A stretch of 64,000 nucleotides of DNA. Origin: Hippopus hippopus. Taxonomy: Eukaryota; Mollusca; Bivalvia; Cardiida; Cardiidae. Positions 20,539 to 33,027 of the stretch are shown here, one piece after another (position 1 is the stretch's first letter; every line of letters starts with the position of its first letter). The notes under the pieces were generated by a model. It was not told where the DNA came from. It searched no databases and saw nothing but the letters and a program-made list of their open reading frames with translations. Where the stretch lies: contig OX328110.1 in NCBI GenBank assembly GCA_946811185.2, forward strand, positions 13,434,516 through 13,498,515, in the 5' to 3' direction. Both the position numbers and the translations under genes were made by a program.

Positions 20539-21565
20539 TCAACCCTTTACCAAACAACAAATTTTTAGACTTGTTTGAATTGAAAGTATTTGCCGATGAC
20601 AATTTGAGTGTGGCTCAAATGATGGAATTTAGCTTTGATAGGATAGAAAACAATGTTGGAAAAGGAGAAAATGCTGGTTACCACAATGTTTTCATGTGGC
20701 TTCTTTCATAGGGTGGGTAACACTCGGGATTGTGTAGTGAAGGGTCATTTCTTGTAATTTAATGTTATATTTGTATGCCATTTACTTACTAGCATTATGA
20801 TTTCATAGCTAATAATATTATGTCCTATTGCCAACTGTGTACTACTAGTGTGACTATAACTTTATTCCCCCATTCACACTAAAATAGTGTTTACTGTTGA
20901 AAGCAGCATAAAACCCTGTGCAACAAACCTAAGAAAAATGGTCATAAACCCTCAGGCTTTAGGCCATCCAAGGCACTGCTTTGGATCAGATAAAAATTGG
21001 ACAGTATAGATCAAGATAAGAATGGACAAAACATGTACTCTTATCTGGAAACACATTTTTCCTCTCTGTTGAAATATTTATGGCTGATTGTAATTATCAG
21101 TTTTCAGATTTGGTTTTTCTCGGGAGGGAAAAATTAATGTTAACACTTATGTCTATTTCAAATGACAAAATTCTACATTTGACTAAGTTGAAAGTAATTG
21201 CAAACAACAAATGAAATGTTGCTCAAAAGATGAGTTCTGTAAAATGATGTAGAACATTGTTTGAAAAGAAGAAAATGCTGGTTACCATTTTCCCAAAATG
21301 TTGTCAAAAGCCTTCTTCTTTAGGGTCATATCAAAACTAGGACTGTTTGGTCCATGCAGATTTGACAGAATATGTCAATAAATCATAGACTGTGTGGATT
21401 GAAGAAAGAGTAGGATGTAGAAATGATGGTATTTGACTTCGGAAGAATAGAGAACATTGGGAAAAGATGAAAACCTTTGTTACTTGCATTTCTCCTTTGT
21501 CCACAATGTGTCAAACTCTTATCTTTTTCTGGGCCATAAAAACCCAGAATTTTTTTGTAAACACA
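20539..21565. repeat. Degenerate element A copies and non-coding spacer
   Basis: 20539-20748 is a plus copy whose right palindrome arm is largely missing. 21139-21352 and 21420-21565 are old plus remnants. Between 20750 and 21130 I see no gene and only a faint element F word (agtatagatcaagataagaa). Confidence 0.5.
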
Positions 21566-21749
21566 GATTGTCAGTACACTAGTTTCTAAATAGAAAACAT
21601 AGCTACTTCAGGCAAACTCCAACTCAGTTTATACCTTGAGAGCTTTTAAAACTACCGGTATGCGAGAAATTCCAAAAATGGGATACCAGAGGGTACAATT
21701 TTTTTTAAAAACAGAAACTTGTTACTTCAAAATAGACCCCACATCTCCT

Positions 21750-21865
21750 TTAACACTGTACTAAACAATTTTAACTTTTAACAGCCCAAAGGAAAAAGAG
21801 TTTTGAAAACTTCGTGAAAAAAGGAGAAAATCGTGGTTTCAGGCACTTTTGCCTTTTTTCTTAAC
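21750..21865 (-). repeat. Element A left half, chained
   Basis: tttaacactgtactaaacaa to gccttttttcTTAA; the next copy starts at that TTAA. Confidence 0.6.
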
Positions 21866-22089
21866 CCTTTACCACACAATCCCGACTTTTAACGACCCTA
21901 AGAAAGAGGCCTTTTGAAAACATTGTGGGAAAAGGAGAAAATGCTGGTAACCGGCATTTTCTCCTTTTCCCACAATGTTTTCTACCCTTCCCAAAACAAA
22001 TTTTAATTTTTCAGTCACATTTATTTTGTCGTCTGCAAATGCTTTCAATTTGGACAAGTCCTAAATTTTGTCATTTGGTAAAGAGTTAA
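21861..22089 (-). mobile_element. Element A, full length
   Basis: 229 bp, TTAACCCTTTACCACACAAT to CATTTGGTAAAGAGTTAA, centre GGTAACC with one mismatch (cCggcat). Confidence 0.9.
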
Positions 22090-22227
22090 GGTTTTCTGTC
22101 CTTTGAGAGACAGACTGCATGTTTTGAGTAACATGTAATTACTTGGCTGCAAATTCCTGAATTTTGGAAATCTAAAATTTCTAGCAATTTTTTTCAAAGT
22201 GACACATGTTTTTATTCAAAACAATGT

Positions 22228-22482
22228 GAGTCATGCTCTGTGAAAAGGGGGTTTAATGCATCTGCAAAAAGTATCGACTCTGGTCAGCCTGCGCAGGCTG
22301 ACCTGGGTCGAAACTTTCTGCTATTGGTCAATTTTCTGTATGTCCAAGGACCAGTTTACCTTATGATTAGGTCGTTTTTTTATAAAAATTGGCTTTTACA
22401 GGTCCACAATTATGTGATTGCTTGAATGGTATCATGCATCGCGGAGATGCATGAAGCCCCCTTTTACCAGAATGTGGCTCAT
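22228..22482 (+). mobile_element. Element B, full length, good copy
   Basis: gagtcatgctctgtgaaaag to gaatgtggctcat. Hairpin ggtcagcctgcgcaggctgacc at 22281-22302 is a perfect palindrome. Confidence 0.8.
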
Positions 22483-23010
22483 ATGTTTCTGTGTGCATGA
22501 ATGGGGGAAGAAAGTAAACTCTTGCTGTTCTATGTAGGTACATTGGACAAGACATTTTAAAAACATTGCAGCAAATTGACAAGTTTTCACTAGTGTCTAA
22601 ACAGTGTATTCCAGTATTTGGACATTTAAATTTAAGTTACTGGAAAAAATATCGAATATGATTCAAATACTAAAAATAACTTTAGAAATTTTTGGTATCA
22701 AATTTTGTTCCCATCCCTTGAACAAACCAAATGCTTTTGATCTATATCCTGTCTTGATTCCGATGTATGATGGTATGAAACTTTAAATAACAACCTACAT
22801 GTGATATGCAGGGTACCAGTGAATAGAATAATCATGTTAGAATATTATTTTGCATTAATTTATGTTATAGCTTGACTACTTTATCTGCATTATGTTTTTT
22901 TGTCACTCATTACCTAAAGAAACTTATTCATAAGCAGACAACTTGGGAAAACATCATTGTCAAACTGGGATACATGATACAAATGGTGATTTTATACGTG
23001 ATGACATGTG
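22483..23010. other. Unique intron sequence
   Basis: No repeat family described here and no exon with acceptable splice sites was seen. Several short open frames lack any recognisable protein. Confidence 0.5.
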
Positions 23011-23234
23011 TTAACCCGTTGCCACACAATCCCAAGTTTTGGCGAATCTTAGAAAGAAGCCTTTTGAAAACATTGTGGGAAAAGGAGAAAATGCTGGTAA
23101 CCAGCATTTTCTCCCTTTCCTACAATGTTTTTTCCCAATTTAATGACATACAGTATTACTTGAGAAACATTTGAATTATTGTGTATGACTTCCTTCAATA
23201 TGGATGAGTTTAAAATTTGCCATGCGGTAAAGGG
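23011..23234 (-). mobile_element. Element A in the intron before exon version b
   Basis: TTAACCCGTTGCCACACAAT at the left, centre GGTAACC, arms intact except ctcCctttcctac. The right end gcggtaaaggg lacks TTAA. A hairpin scrap (23235-23300) follows. Confidence 0.8.
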
Positions 23235-23388
23235 AAAACATTGAGGCATAAGGAGAAATTGCTCATTACAAGAAATTCACCCTTTTGTCACAATGTTATA
23301 ACCATTTGCAACACTGTTTTATAGCATGCAGCCATGTTTTCAAAATATCGTCTGCTGCAAAATGAAAAAAGTGATCTGCGGGAGGTAA

Positions 23389-23589
<201 letters not shown>

Positions 23590-23664
23590 TGAGACATCTC
23601 TGTTAATTTGATGATAATGAACTGCTTTTTTTTAATGGAGGATTTGAATGCTTGAATATTTTCT

Positions 23665-23886
23665 CATCACACAAAATCCAAAGTTTTCAAGCCCTTGCAG
23701 GAGATATCTTTTGTAAATATTGAGGGAAAAGGAGAAAATGCTGATAAACAGCATTTTCTCCTTTCCCCACAATGTTTTCTAACCTTTCATAAAGAAGTGC
23801 AGTCATTAAATCCATACTTAACTTGTGGTTTGCAGATACTTTCAGTTTGGACGAGTCTAAAAGTTTGTTGTTTGGTAAAGAGTTAA
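23665..23886 (-). mobile_element. Element A in the intron after exon version b
   Basis: Left end catcacacaaaatccaaagt without TTAA; loop gctgataaacagc (covarying A/T near the centre); right end tttggtaaagagTTAA. Confidence 0.75.
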
Positions 23887-23914
23887 AACAAAGCAGTATT
23901 TTTTATGGTGCAAG

Positions 23915-24400
23915 AAATAGAGGATATTTGTGTTTTATGGTGAAAGATCGAAATGTATTTCATCGAGTGAACATCATTGGTAATATTTTCACTCGTGGCT
24001 GTGCCATGAGTGAAAATATTACCAATGATGTTCACTTGATGAAATAAATTTCGATCTTTCACCGAAAAAAAACAAATATTCTATTTATTTCATGCTTTTA
24101 ACCCTTTCTAGGGGGGAACTTAATGAAAATCCAGTACAGTTCTTTTCGGTTGTTCCCCGTGGCGTACCCCCTCCGCATAGCAACGCATTACAATATTACA
24201 TCAAGCATGAGAAATGTATGGTTAATTACGTCATATTTCCATCTGGTTGTAAGGCACGAGCATTTTACCCAGGTAACTAGTGCGCGGGAACAACTGTTTC
24301 TGCCTTCAATTGAAGAGTTGGCCGTAACCATGAAATATTGAAAAATATTTCACCGATATTTCTCGATAACCTACTGGAAAGCATGAAATAAAGTTCTGTA
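23915..24400. mobile_element. Element G copy 2, inverted relative to copy 1
   Basis: Starts with the palindrome gtgaaagatcgaaatgtatt ... aaataaatttcgatctttca and continues gttgttccccgtggcgtacc, ttacgtcatatttcc and tatttctcgataacctact, the reverse of 10960-11445. Confidence 0.65.
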
Positions 24401-25010
24401 TCTGTCTTTCTGAAATTCCAAATAAAAGGACCCTCAGTTGTTTTCTTTGTCTGTTTGCTACCATCCAAATTACAAATACAAAAACTTTGACCCGCTAGTT
24501 ACTGTTTGTATTAAACTATCACCGCTGTATTTTTATTTTTTTTTAATTCAGCATTTAAAATGCCCGTATTAACACATAAAGCTGCCATTGAAACAAAATT
24601 GATAGATTTATAGTTGAGGGAAAAAAGCCAAAATATTTCATTTTGCTACGCCAGGCTTCTTGTTAATTAGGAATCAAAATTCATATTCAAATTTAACAGA
24701 TTGTGCTGTCTTATCTTGATCTCTGCTGTCTGCAATAGTAGAATTTGTCATGTATGCTTTAATAGTTAATCCATGGTCTACACTGTAGGCTTTTCTGAGA
24801 CATTCCAGACAACAGTAACCTTTGGATTACACTTACATGTAAAAAGCATTATTTCTAGAAGAAAATGTCTGGGTTTTTTCCGGCTTCCTTAGGATTAAAC
24901 AATCATGAATTTTAGTGCAGTGGGTGTTCCTATTATTTGACTTTTGATGCACTGTAAAACTCTTGAAAACATTTGGAGAAATGGAATTCAACAAAAATCA
25001 ATGAAAAGTT
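24401..25010. other. Non-coding spacer
   Basis: AT-rich intron sequence. I see no exon, palindrome or known family member. Confidence 0.4.
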
Positions 25011-25015
25011 TTTAT

Positions 25016-27092
25016 TAGCTCCACTGGCCAAAGGCCAGCGGGCTTATGTCATGGCCTGTTGTCCGTCGTGCGTCCGTCCGTCCGTCCGTCCGTCCGTTAA
25101 CTTTTTTTTAAAACGTCTTCTTCTCTGAAACTACCCATCCAATTTTGATGAAACTTCACAGAAATGATCCTGCCATGGTCCTCTTCAGAATTTCTTGAAA
25201 GAATTTAATTCCTTCAAAAACTCTGGTTGCCATGGCAACAAAACTGAAAAATTTTGAAAATCTTTGAAAATCTTCTTGTCTGAAACCGTAAGGCCAAGGG
25301 CTACCAAATTTGGCATGTAGCTTTATCTAGTGGACCTCTACCAAGTTTCTTCAATTTATAGCCCTGGGGTCAAAATTGGCCCCGCCCCGGGGGTCACAAG
25401 TTTTACATGGGCTTATTTAGGGAGAACTTTAAAATTCCTCTTCTACCTAGCCATAGGGCCTAGAGCTACCAAATTTGGCATGTAGCTTTATCTAGTGGAC
25501 CTCTGCCAAGATTGTTCAAATTATAGCCCTGGGGTCAAATTAGGCCCTGCCCGGGGGTAACAAGTTTTACATGGGCTTATATAACAAGTTTTACATGGGC
25601 TTATATAGGGAGAACTTTAAAATTCTTCTTTGACCTAGCCATGGGGCCTAGGGCGACCAAATTTGGCATGTAGCTTTATCTAGTGGACCTGTACCAAGGG
25701 TGTCCAAGTTATAGCCGAGGGTCAAATTTGACTTCGCCCCGGGGGGTAACATGTTTTACATGGGCGGGCTTATATAGGAAAATCTTTCGCATCTAGCTAT
25801 AAGGGCTAGGGCTATCAAATTTTGCATTTAGCTTTATCTAGGGGGTCTCTATCAAGGGTGCCCAAATTATAGCCCAGGGGGTCAAATGTAGCCCCACCCC
25901 AGGGGGTCACAAGTTCTACATGGTCTTATATAAGGAAACTTTAATAATCTACTTGTACATAGCCATATTTAGGCCTAGGGCTACCAAATTTTGCATGTAA
26001 CTTTATATAATGGGCCTCTACCAAGAGGGCCCAAATTTTAACTTTGGGGGTCAAGTTTGACTCCACACCAGGGGTCACAAGTTTTACATTGGCTTTTATA
26101 GTGAAAACTTGATAAACCTGTGTCATGGATCACATATTTTACAGGGCCTTTTATTCAGCAAACTTGTTTTACATGACTTTTTATTGGGCAAGATTAAAAA
26201 ATCTTTTTGTTTATAACCACACATTCTAGTTTCATATTGTAGGTCTGGGGTCAAAATTGCCTTCATTCCAGGGATCGCAAGTTTAACATGGGCTTCAAAA
26301 TACTGTCACTTCAATTTAAACATTAATCAAAGGAAATAACTCTTTTTATGAAAGATAAAGTTCGTTACTATTTACCTCCCTTGATTATCAAGCTGCAGTG
26401 ATACATGATTGGTGCTAGACAAGTTTTTTAGCTCCACTGGCCAAAGGCCAGCAGGCTTATGTTATGGCCCGTTGTCCGTTGTGCGTCCATCCGTATGTTA
26501 ACTTTTTAGCTCACTTGAGCACTACGTGCTCAAGGGGAGCTTTTAGGATCACCTGGTGTCCGTCGTGCGTCATGTGTCGTCAACAATTCTTTAAACATCA
26601 ACTCCTCCTAAACCACTGGGCGGATTTGGACCAAACTTGGCTGGAATGTTCCTTGGAAGGTCCTCTTTAAAAACTGTTCACAGAATTTGATTCCATCAAA
26701 AACTCTGGTTGCCATTGCAACCAAATGGAATTTTTTAGGGAATTCTTTAAAAATCTTCTCCTCTGAAACCACGGGTCAGATTTTGAAATAATTTCACAGA
26801 TATGCTCCTTGGGTGACCCTTTTTAAAATTTGTTCGTAAAATTTTGATCCGTCAAAAAATGTGGCTCTGGTGAATGGGGGCTTCTTGCACCATATAGAAA
26901 TGAAGGAATTCTTCAAAATTCTTCTTCTCTGAAACCGCTGGTCAGATTTCGAAATAATTTCACAGGATTGTTCCTTGGGTGACCCTTTTCAAAAACTGTT
27001 CGTAAAATTTTGATCCGTCAAAAAACGTTTGGCTTGTAGTGTTTTTACTTAATAGCCAGTGGAGCGATACAGGGCCATCATGGCCCTCTTGT
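25016..27092 (+). mobile_element. Helentron-like element C2 with nested element C
   Basis: Starts tagctccactggccaaaggc with a short hairpin (ggccaaaggcc), then a (TCCG)n run (25070-25098) and an array of units with accaaatttggcatgtagct and agtggacctctaccaag (25140-26100). A second C2 start lies at 26428 and a C-type start (tagctcacttgagcactacg) at 26511. The end is gccagtggagcgatacaggg, then ccatcatggccctcttgttt. The start and the end's ccagtggagc are inverted. Confidence 0.6.
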
Positions 27093-27361
27093 TTTACATA
27101 AATGTAATCCTGACTTGAAATACAATTTTAATATAAAAGGGCACTATACTGAAAATAATTTATATTTCTTACAAATTAGATATGAACATTTCCATGTGTT
27201 TGTAATATTCTTTAATTGAACAGCACAACTGCCATCTAGATTAACCTAAAGTTTTCAAAAAGACAGAAAGTAAGCAATCTAAAAATAACACATAAAATTA
27301 CCATTTACTATAAATAACTTGTACATACCTATTTATTTATCGATCAATTCTTTCATTGTAG

Positions 27362-27538
27362 GATGGAAGCTTAGAGAGACTAGCCAAGGAGAGCGAACTT
27401 TTAGAAAAGGCCTACGGACATTATTTTGATTTCAAAATTGTGAATAATGACATCACTGAAACCATCGTTAAGCTAGAAAGGGCTATAGAGGAAGTGTGTT
27501 CTACCCCACAGTGGGTTCCTGTCAGCTGGGTTTACTGA
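27362..27538 (+). CDS. CASK: CASK-type MAGUK, last coding exon with stop
   Basis: 177 nt including TGA; acceptor tctttcattgtag, phase 0. It encodes [40 protein letters not shown] and [33 protein letters not shown] and the terminal [11 protein letters not shown] are the canonical C-terminus of CASK proteins. The 3' UTR starts at 27539. A full-length element A begins at 27654, and I see no convincing polyadenylation signal before it, so the transcript end is unplaced. Confidence 0.97.
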   Translation, partial: DGSLERLAKESELLEKAYGHYFDFKIVNNDITETIVKLERAIEEVCSTPQWVPVSWVY

Positions 27539-27653
27539 CGAGAGCCCAGAAAAAGGGCTCATGAAGCCTGTGTTCCCCATTTATATATTTGCCTTTTTAT
27601 ATGTATAAATGTAGATATAGATACAACTGATCCATTATCATACAAAAATGATA

Positions 27654-27882
27654 TTAACCCTTTACCACACAATGGCGAGTTTTAATGACCTTGAGGAAGA
27701 AGGCTTTTGAAAACATTGTGGGAAAAGGAGAAAATGCTGGTAACCAGCATTTTCTCCTTTTCCCACAATGTTTTCAACCTGTTCACAGACACCTTCAAAT
27801 ATTTGAACAACATTGATTTTGTCATCTGCAGTTGATTTAAATTTGAACCAGTCGGAAATGTTGTCTTCTGATGAATAGTTAA
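27654..27882 (-). mobile_element. Element A in the CASK 3' UTR/downstream flank
   Basis: 229 bp, TTAACCCTTTACCACACAAT, perfect hairpin with GGTAACC, right end ATGAATAGTTAA. A decayed minus copy (27879-27980) shares the right TTAA. It starts 115 bp after the CASK stop codon. Confidence 0.9.
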
Positions 27883-28068
27883 ACATCCCAGTGGGTGATG
27901 GCTTTTGAAAAACATTATAGGAAAAGGAGTGATTGCTTGTTACAAGCAAATGCTCAAGTTGCCACAATGTTCTCCATATCATGTAAAAAGAAATATTTCT
28001 GCCTTCAAAACAATCTATGTGTTATAAGTCAGTGGTGATAACAAAGAATAACCTGTATGGGAAAATGA

Positions 28069-28294
28069 TTAACTCTTTACAAAATAATCCAGATTTTAAA
28101 GATCCCTAGAAAGAAGGCTTTTGAAAACAGTGTAGATAAAGAAGAAAATACTGGTAACCAGCATTTTCTCTTTTATCCACAATGTTTTATACCCTGTTGT
28201 AGAGAATTCATCAGCTGAACCACATTTGAATTGTTGTCTGCAAATGCTTTCAGTTTGGTCCAGTCCTGAATTTTGTCATCTGGTAAAGAGTTAA
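28069..28294 (-). mobile_element. Element A, full length, chained
   Basis: TTAACTCTTTACAAAATAAT, arms with paired changes around gtgtagataaagaag. The right TTAA (28291-28294) is shared with the next copy. Confidence 0.8.
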
Positions 28295-28433
28295 CTCTTT
28301 ACCAGACTTGTCAAAATTGTACCTAAAAGGAGTAAATGCTGATTACCAGCATTTTCTCCTTTTCCCACGATGTTCTCAAAAGCTCTTTTCTACAGGGTGG
28401 TTAAAACACAGGAATGTTTGGTAAAGCACTAAG
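28291..28433 (+). mobile_element. Element A, internal deletion
   Basis: Left TTAACTCTTTACCAGACTTG is joined directly to the hairpin (aaaaggagtaaatgctgatt). About 85 bp of the left arm are missing. Confidence 0.7.
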
Positions 28434-28548
28434 TTGAATTTTGTCATAGTCGATCTGATTAAAATTGCTGAGAAGAGTATTATTTAGCCAAATTAAGTCT
28501 TTATTAATTCTATGAATATTAATATATGTGGAAAAGAAGCCAAGGCTT

Positions 28549-28953
28549 CAACCCTTTACTAAATACAGTACAGTTACTCCTTAGGAAGAAAGTTTCTAGA
28601 AATATCAGTGGAAAAGGAGTAAATTTTGGTAACCAGCATTTTCTCCTTTCCACCCAGTTAAATGCTGGTAACTAGCATTTTCCTCTTTTCAATCAGTATT
28701 TTCAATGCTATCAAATCCTATCATTTACCTCTGTACCACACTATCCCGAGTTTTAATGACCCAGAGGAAATAGCTTTTTGAAAACCTTGTGGGAAAAGGA
28801 GAAAATGCTGGTAACCAGCATTTTCTTCTTTTCCCGCAAGGTTTTCTACAAGTTCACAGGCAATTACCATCATTTCAGCTGAACTTGATATTTCATCTGC
28901 AAATGCTTTCAATTTAAACCAGTCTAAAATTGTGTTGTTTGGTGAAGAGTTAT
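28549..28953 (-). repeat. Two element A copies, one rearranged
   Basis: 28549-28722 contains a repeated loop region (ttggtaaccagcattttctc, then gctggtaactagcattttcc). 28724-28953 is nearly full length (ctctgtaccacactatcccg to tggtgaagagtta). A right-end scrap follows at 28979-29031. Confidence 0.65.
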
Positions 28954-29182
28954 GTCACATTGAATCTATTCTTATCAAAGGGTTTCAATTTGGACAAGTC
29001 TAAATGGTTTTGTATGCGGTAAAGACTAAAGTTGTACTATGCATATTTCTTGGAAACGATTACAATGGAGACCTGAACTTATGCACGTACATGATACACT
29101 TGAAATGCTGATAGAATAAGTGTTAAACACCAAAACAAAGACCGGAAACCTCTTTATTGCAGGATTTAAAATTATATTTAAA

Positions 29183-29653
29183 ATCAACTCTTTACCAGAC
29201 ATCGATAAATTAGACTGGTCCAAACTGAAAGTATTTGCAGACGACAAATAAAGTGTTACTCAAATGATGAGCTTTTTCTCAGCGAAGGTGGAAAACATTG
29301 TGGGAAAAGGAGAAAATGGTGACTACCAGCATTTTCTCCTTTTCACACAATGTTTTTATAAGTTTTCTTCATCAGGGTCATTAAAACTGGGTTTTGTTGT
29401 GAAGGGAAAATTTCAGGATATGAAATTGCGTCTGTATCAGACGACAATGAATCAGACTTGTCAAAATTGAAAATATTTGCAGAGAGCAAATTAAGTGTTA
29501 CTCAAATGATGAGAGCTTTTTCCCTGAAAAAGTGGAAAAACAGTGTGTGAAAAGGAGAAAATGCTGGTAACCAGCATTTTCTCCTTTTTCCACAATGTTT
29601 TCAGAAGGCTTCTTTCCCAGGATCATGAAAACCCGGGATTGTTTGGTAAAAGT
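29183..29653 (+). repeat. Two element A copies in the same orientation
   Basis: 29183-29408 (atcaactctttaccagacat) has loop gtgactaccagc. 29433-29653 lacks the first bases and has loop GGTAACC. Both have lost their right TTAA. Confidence 0.7.
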
Positions 29654-30289
29654 GAATCATTTTGGTTGTGATAGAAGACGAAAAAAGTTATTTCTCTCTT
29701 TGAGCATGCATATGTCTAGTTATTTTTTTCAATCTTTTATCATTTGTTATCAGTTAAAGTAGATTTGTTTATTCTTCATAGTACAAATTTATTCATATAT
29801 TTTACAAGTTATACAGTACTCTCTCATGGGATATGTTAATTATTAACCCCTGAAAACCTTTGAACTTTTTCAAAATAGACCGTATTAATTCTAACGGTGC
29901 CAAATGGATGAAAAAATATTTTTTCAGAAGGTGAACAATTTCTAGCTGTTGTAAATTCATGGATGTTTTATCAAGAATGTCTTCGAAAATATTTGTGTAG
30001 ATCCAAGAAAAGAATCACATTCTTAGCAGTTTGATCTTGATATGTGCTGTCTGTAGTAGCAATTTAAATCCTTGAAAAAAGAAAAAAAATGCTAAAATTC
30101 TTTCCTTGTCAAAATCCAAAGCATTTGAAGACGTAAAATTGAATATGGCTGAAAATATGGGAAACTGACTTTGAATGAGCAGAAAACAGGCTTCTTCCTC
30201 AGGATCATTAAAAGATTGAGAAGAGTAAAACTGCAGTGTTGAATAGATAGAAAGAAAACAATAGTAGTTGTCTGGAAATTTTTTCTCTG
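29654..30289. other. Non-coding spacer with an old element A trace
   Basis: Only 30110-30215 (aaagcatttgaagacgtaaa, then ggcttcttcctcaggatcat) is recognisable as a hairpin-less element A. There is no gene signal. Confidence 0.4.
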
Positions 30290-30516
30290 TTAACCCTTAA
30301 CCAAAGAATCCCTGGCTTTCACGACTCTGGGGAGGATGGCTTTTGAAAACAGTGTGGGAAAATGAGAAAATGCTGGTAACCAGCATTTTCTCCTTTTCCC
30401 ACAATGTTTTCTGTTTTATCGGACAGAAATCATCATTTGAGTTACATTTAAATTGTTGACTTCAAATGCTTTGAGTTTGTTTTGGTTCAAAATTTTGTTG
30501 TGGGGTAAAAGGTTAA
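30290..30516 (-). mobile_element. Element A, full length
   Basis: TTAACCCTTAACCAAAGAAT, centre GGTAACC, right end GGGGTAAAAGGTTAA. Confidence 0.85.
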
Positions 30517-30522
30517 ATTTTA

Positions 30523-30743
30523 ATTTTTTACCCAAAGCAAAATTTTAGTTTTATCCATATTAAAAGATTTTGCAGACGACAAAGTAAACATCACTCAAGA
30601 ATTGAAATCTGTCTAATGAAGGGAAGAAAACATTCTGGGAAAGGGAGAAAATGCTGGTTACCTGCATTTTCTCTTTTTTCCACAGTGCCTCCAAAACCTT
30701 TCTTCAGGGTTCTTAAATCTCAAGATTGTGTGATGAATGGTTG
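30523..30743 (+). mobile_element. Element A, ends eroded
   Basis: ttttacccaaagcaaaattt, loop GGTTACC with cctgcat in the right arm, right end gtgatgaatggttg. Confidence 0.7.
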
Positions 30744-30754
30744 CTTGTCCATTT

Positions 30755-31222
30755 TCAAAGCATTAAATTTGTAGATTGCAAACTGTGGGTTAACAGTCAA
30801 AAGCCCTTCCGGTCATTATCTCCTACCCTCAAAACAGGTAAGGCGGTCAAAAGCCCCTTCAAGATTTTGCAAGGGCGTTCATTATACACTTCATCAAATC
30901 TTAAAAGTGGTTGAAAGCCCCTTCACGATTTCACAAGGGCTGTAAATATCCCCTTTATACGTTCTTAAAGGCATTCTTAAAATAATGAATGGGCTTTTGA
31001 CCGTCTTACCTGTTTTGGGGGTAAGGGATGATGACCGGAGGGGCTTTTGACCTCCATTCGTAAACTGCATGTGGTTCAAATGATGGGATATGTCTTTGAA
31101 AGGGCAGAAAACAGGATAGGAAAAGGAGAAAATGCTGGTTGCCAGTATTTTCTCCTTTTCTAACAATGTTTACAAACAACTCCTCAAGGTAGTTAAAACA
31201 GGACTGTTTGGTTAAGCATTAA
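30755..31222 (+). mobile_element. Element A split by element H
   Basis: The left arm (caaagcattaaatttgtaga) and the hairpin part (31090-31222) are separated by the 256-bp inverted-repeat element at 30798. Closing TTAA 31219-31222 shared with the next copy. Confidence 0.65.
30798..31053. mobile_element. Element H, long terminal inverted repeat
   Basis: The left arm gtcaaaagcccttccggtca ... caaaacaggtaaggcggtca pairs over about 60 bp with the right arm tgaccgtcttacctgttttg ... tgaccggaggggcttttgac. The middle carries gaaagccccttcacgatttc relatives. No coding. Confidence 0.7.
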
Positions 31223-31447
31223 CCCTTTACCACACAATCCCCACTTTTAACGACCCTGAGAAAGAAAGCTTTTGAAAACATTGTGGGAAAAGGAGAAAAT
31301 GCTGGTAACCAGCATTTTCTCCTTTTCCCACAATGTTTTCTACCCTTCCCAAATCAAATTTCAATTTTTGATTCACACTTATTTTGTCGTCTGCAAATGC
31401 TTTGAATTTGGACTAGTCCAAAATTTTGTCGTTTGATAAAGAGTTAA
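31219..31447 (-). mobile_element. Element A, full length
   Basis: 229 bp, TTAACCCTTTACCACACAAT, perfect palindrome with GGTAACC, right end GTTTGATAAAGAGTTAA. One of the best consensus copies. Confidence 0.92.
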
Positions 31448-31459
31448 AGGCTATTCCCA

Positions 31460-32093
31460 ACTCTTTCACCAAACAACAAATGTTTATGCTAGTCCAAATT
31501 GAGAGCAATTGCAGAGCACATCAGCCGTTTACCACATCATGCTGCCTTTCCTTGGTTTTTTTGACCCTGTAGAAAAGGCCTATTAAAAACATAGTGGGAA
31601 AAAGGAGAAAATGCTGGTAACCAGCATTTTCTCTTTTTTCTCACAGTTTTTGACCCCCATCAAAGCAAGATTGCATCATTTGAACTACATTGAAATTGTT
31701 GTCTGCGAATGCTTTCAATTTGGACAAGGCTAACATTTTGTCATCTGGTAAAGGGTTAACTACCCTTAATCAAAAGGCTGTAGAAAAATATTTTTGGAAA
31801 AGAAGAAAATCTTGACAACCGACATTTTCTCTTTTACCCCCCCACAAGGTTTTATACCCTATCAAAGACAGACATCATCATTTTAGCAACATTGCATTTG
31901 TCGTCTGCAAATTCTTTCAGTTTGGTCCAGTCCAAAGTTTTGTCGTCTGGCAAAGAGTTGAAGATGCCCGAAATGACAAAATTTGTTTTTGATAGTACAG
32001 GAAACATTGTGGGAAAAGGAGAAAACGCTGGTTATCAGCGTTTTCTCCTTTTCCCTCAATAATTTCAATATCTTCTCAATCAGGGTCTTTAAC
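31460..32093. repeat. Run of partial element A copies
   Basis: 31460-31522 is a plus left arm. 31525-31759 is a minus copy with ctttccttggtt inserted near its left end. 31756-31961 is a minus copy sharing that TTAA. 31963-32093 is a plus right part whose arms covary (gaaaacgctgg / cagcgttttc). Confidence 0.65.
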
Positions 32094-32320
32094 CCTTTAC
32101 CACACAATCCCCACTCTTAACAACCCTGAGAAAGAAGCCTTTTGAAAACTTGTGGGAAAAGGAGAAAATGCTTGTAACCAGCATTTTCTCCTTTTCCGAC
32201 AATGTTTTCTATCCTTCCAAAAACAAAACAAGTTTTAATTTTCAAGTCACATTTATTTTGTTTTATGCAAATGCTTTCAATTTGGATAAGTCTAAAATTT
32301 TGTCCTTTGGTAAAGTGTTA
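32089..32320 (-). mobile_element. Element A, nearly full length
   Basis: TTAACCCTTTACCACACAAT, centre GTAACC (gcttgtaaccagc), right end ggtaaagtgtta. Confidence 0.82.
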
Positions 32321-32469
32321 CAAGTTGGGATTGTGTGGTACAGGATTAACGGTGTATCTAACTAAATATCAGATGTTGTAGATCCAAGGTCAGACTGCAT
32401 GCTCTGATCTGAATATAAACGAAGTGATAATCAAAATATGCAATGTCAGTAGTTGTTATCTCTATTTGT

Positions 32470-32880
32470 TTATAGCTCACCTTGGCACCATGTGCTAAAG
32501 GTGAACTTCTTTGATCGTGCTGTGTCTTGCTTGTATCCTTTGAGGTCAACTCTTACCTTGTAGATGCCATATGTTCTGTCCATTGCAAATGAAGCTTGTT
32601 CCTAATGTTTGTCTGGATAATATCTCCAAAAAAAAACAATTGAGAATGAATGACTTTGGATCTCAAAGTAGGTCACAGAGTTCCAGATAGAGGGAGCGAT
32701 TTTGATCTTAGAATTATAAATATTAATTATTCTCCACTAAACCCTATGCTCTGGGTACTCATTAGAACTGTTTCATCGAGACGATTCTAATGAGTACCCA
32801 CAACATAGGGTTTCAAAGAGAAATAATGGATTAAGAATACCATCACTCCCTCTGATCTGGAGCTCTGGGTTACATGGTCA
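32470..32880. repeat. Element C start fragment and a palindrome
   Basis: 32474 has tagctcaccttggcaccatg (C-type hairpin start). At 32740-32815 lies an inverted repeat (accctatgctctgggtactc / gagtacccacaacatagggt). The flanks gatagagggagcgattttga and catcactccctctgatctgg also pair. Confidence 0.5.
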
Positions 32881-33027
32881 AATATTAGTAAAACCTTTTA
32901 CAGCTTTTCAGGCATTTTATTAGACAACAAATGAAATGTGGCTCAAATGATGTCATTTGTCTCTGAAAAGGTAGAAAAATTGTTAGCATCTTTTCCCTTT
33001 TCCTACAAAGCTCCGAAGGCTTTATGC

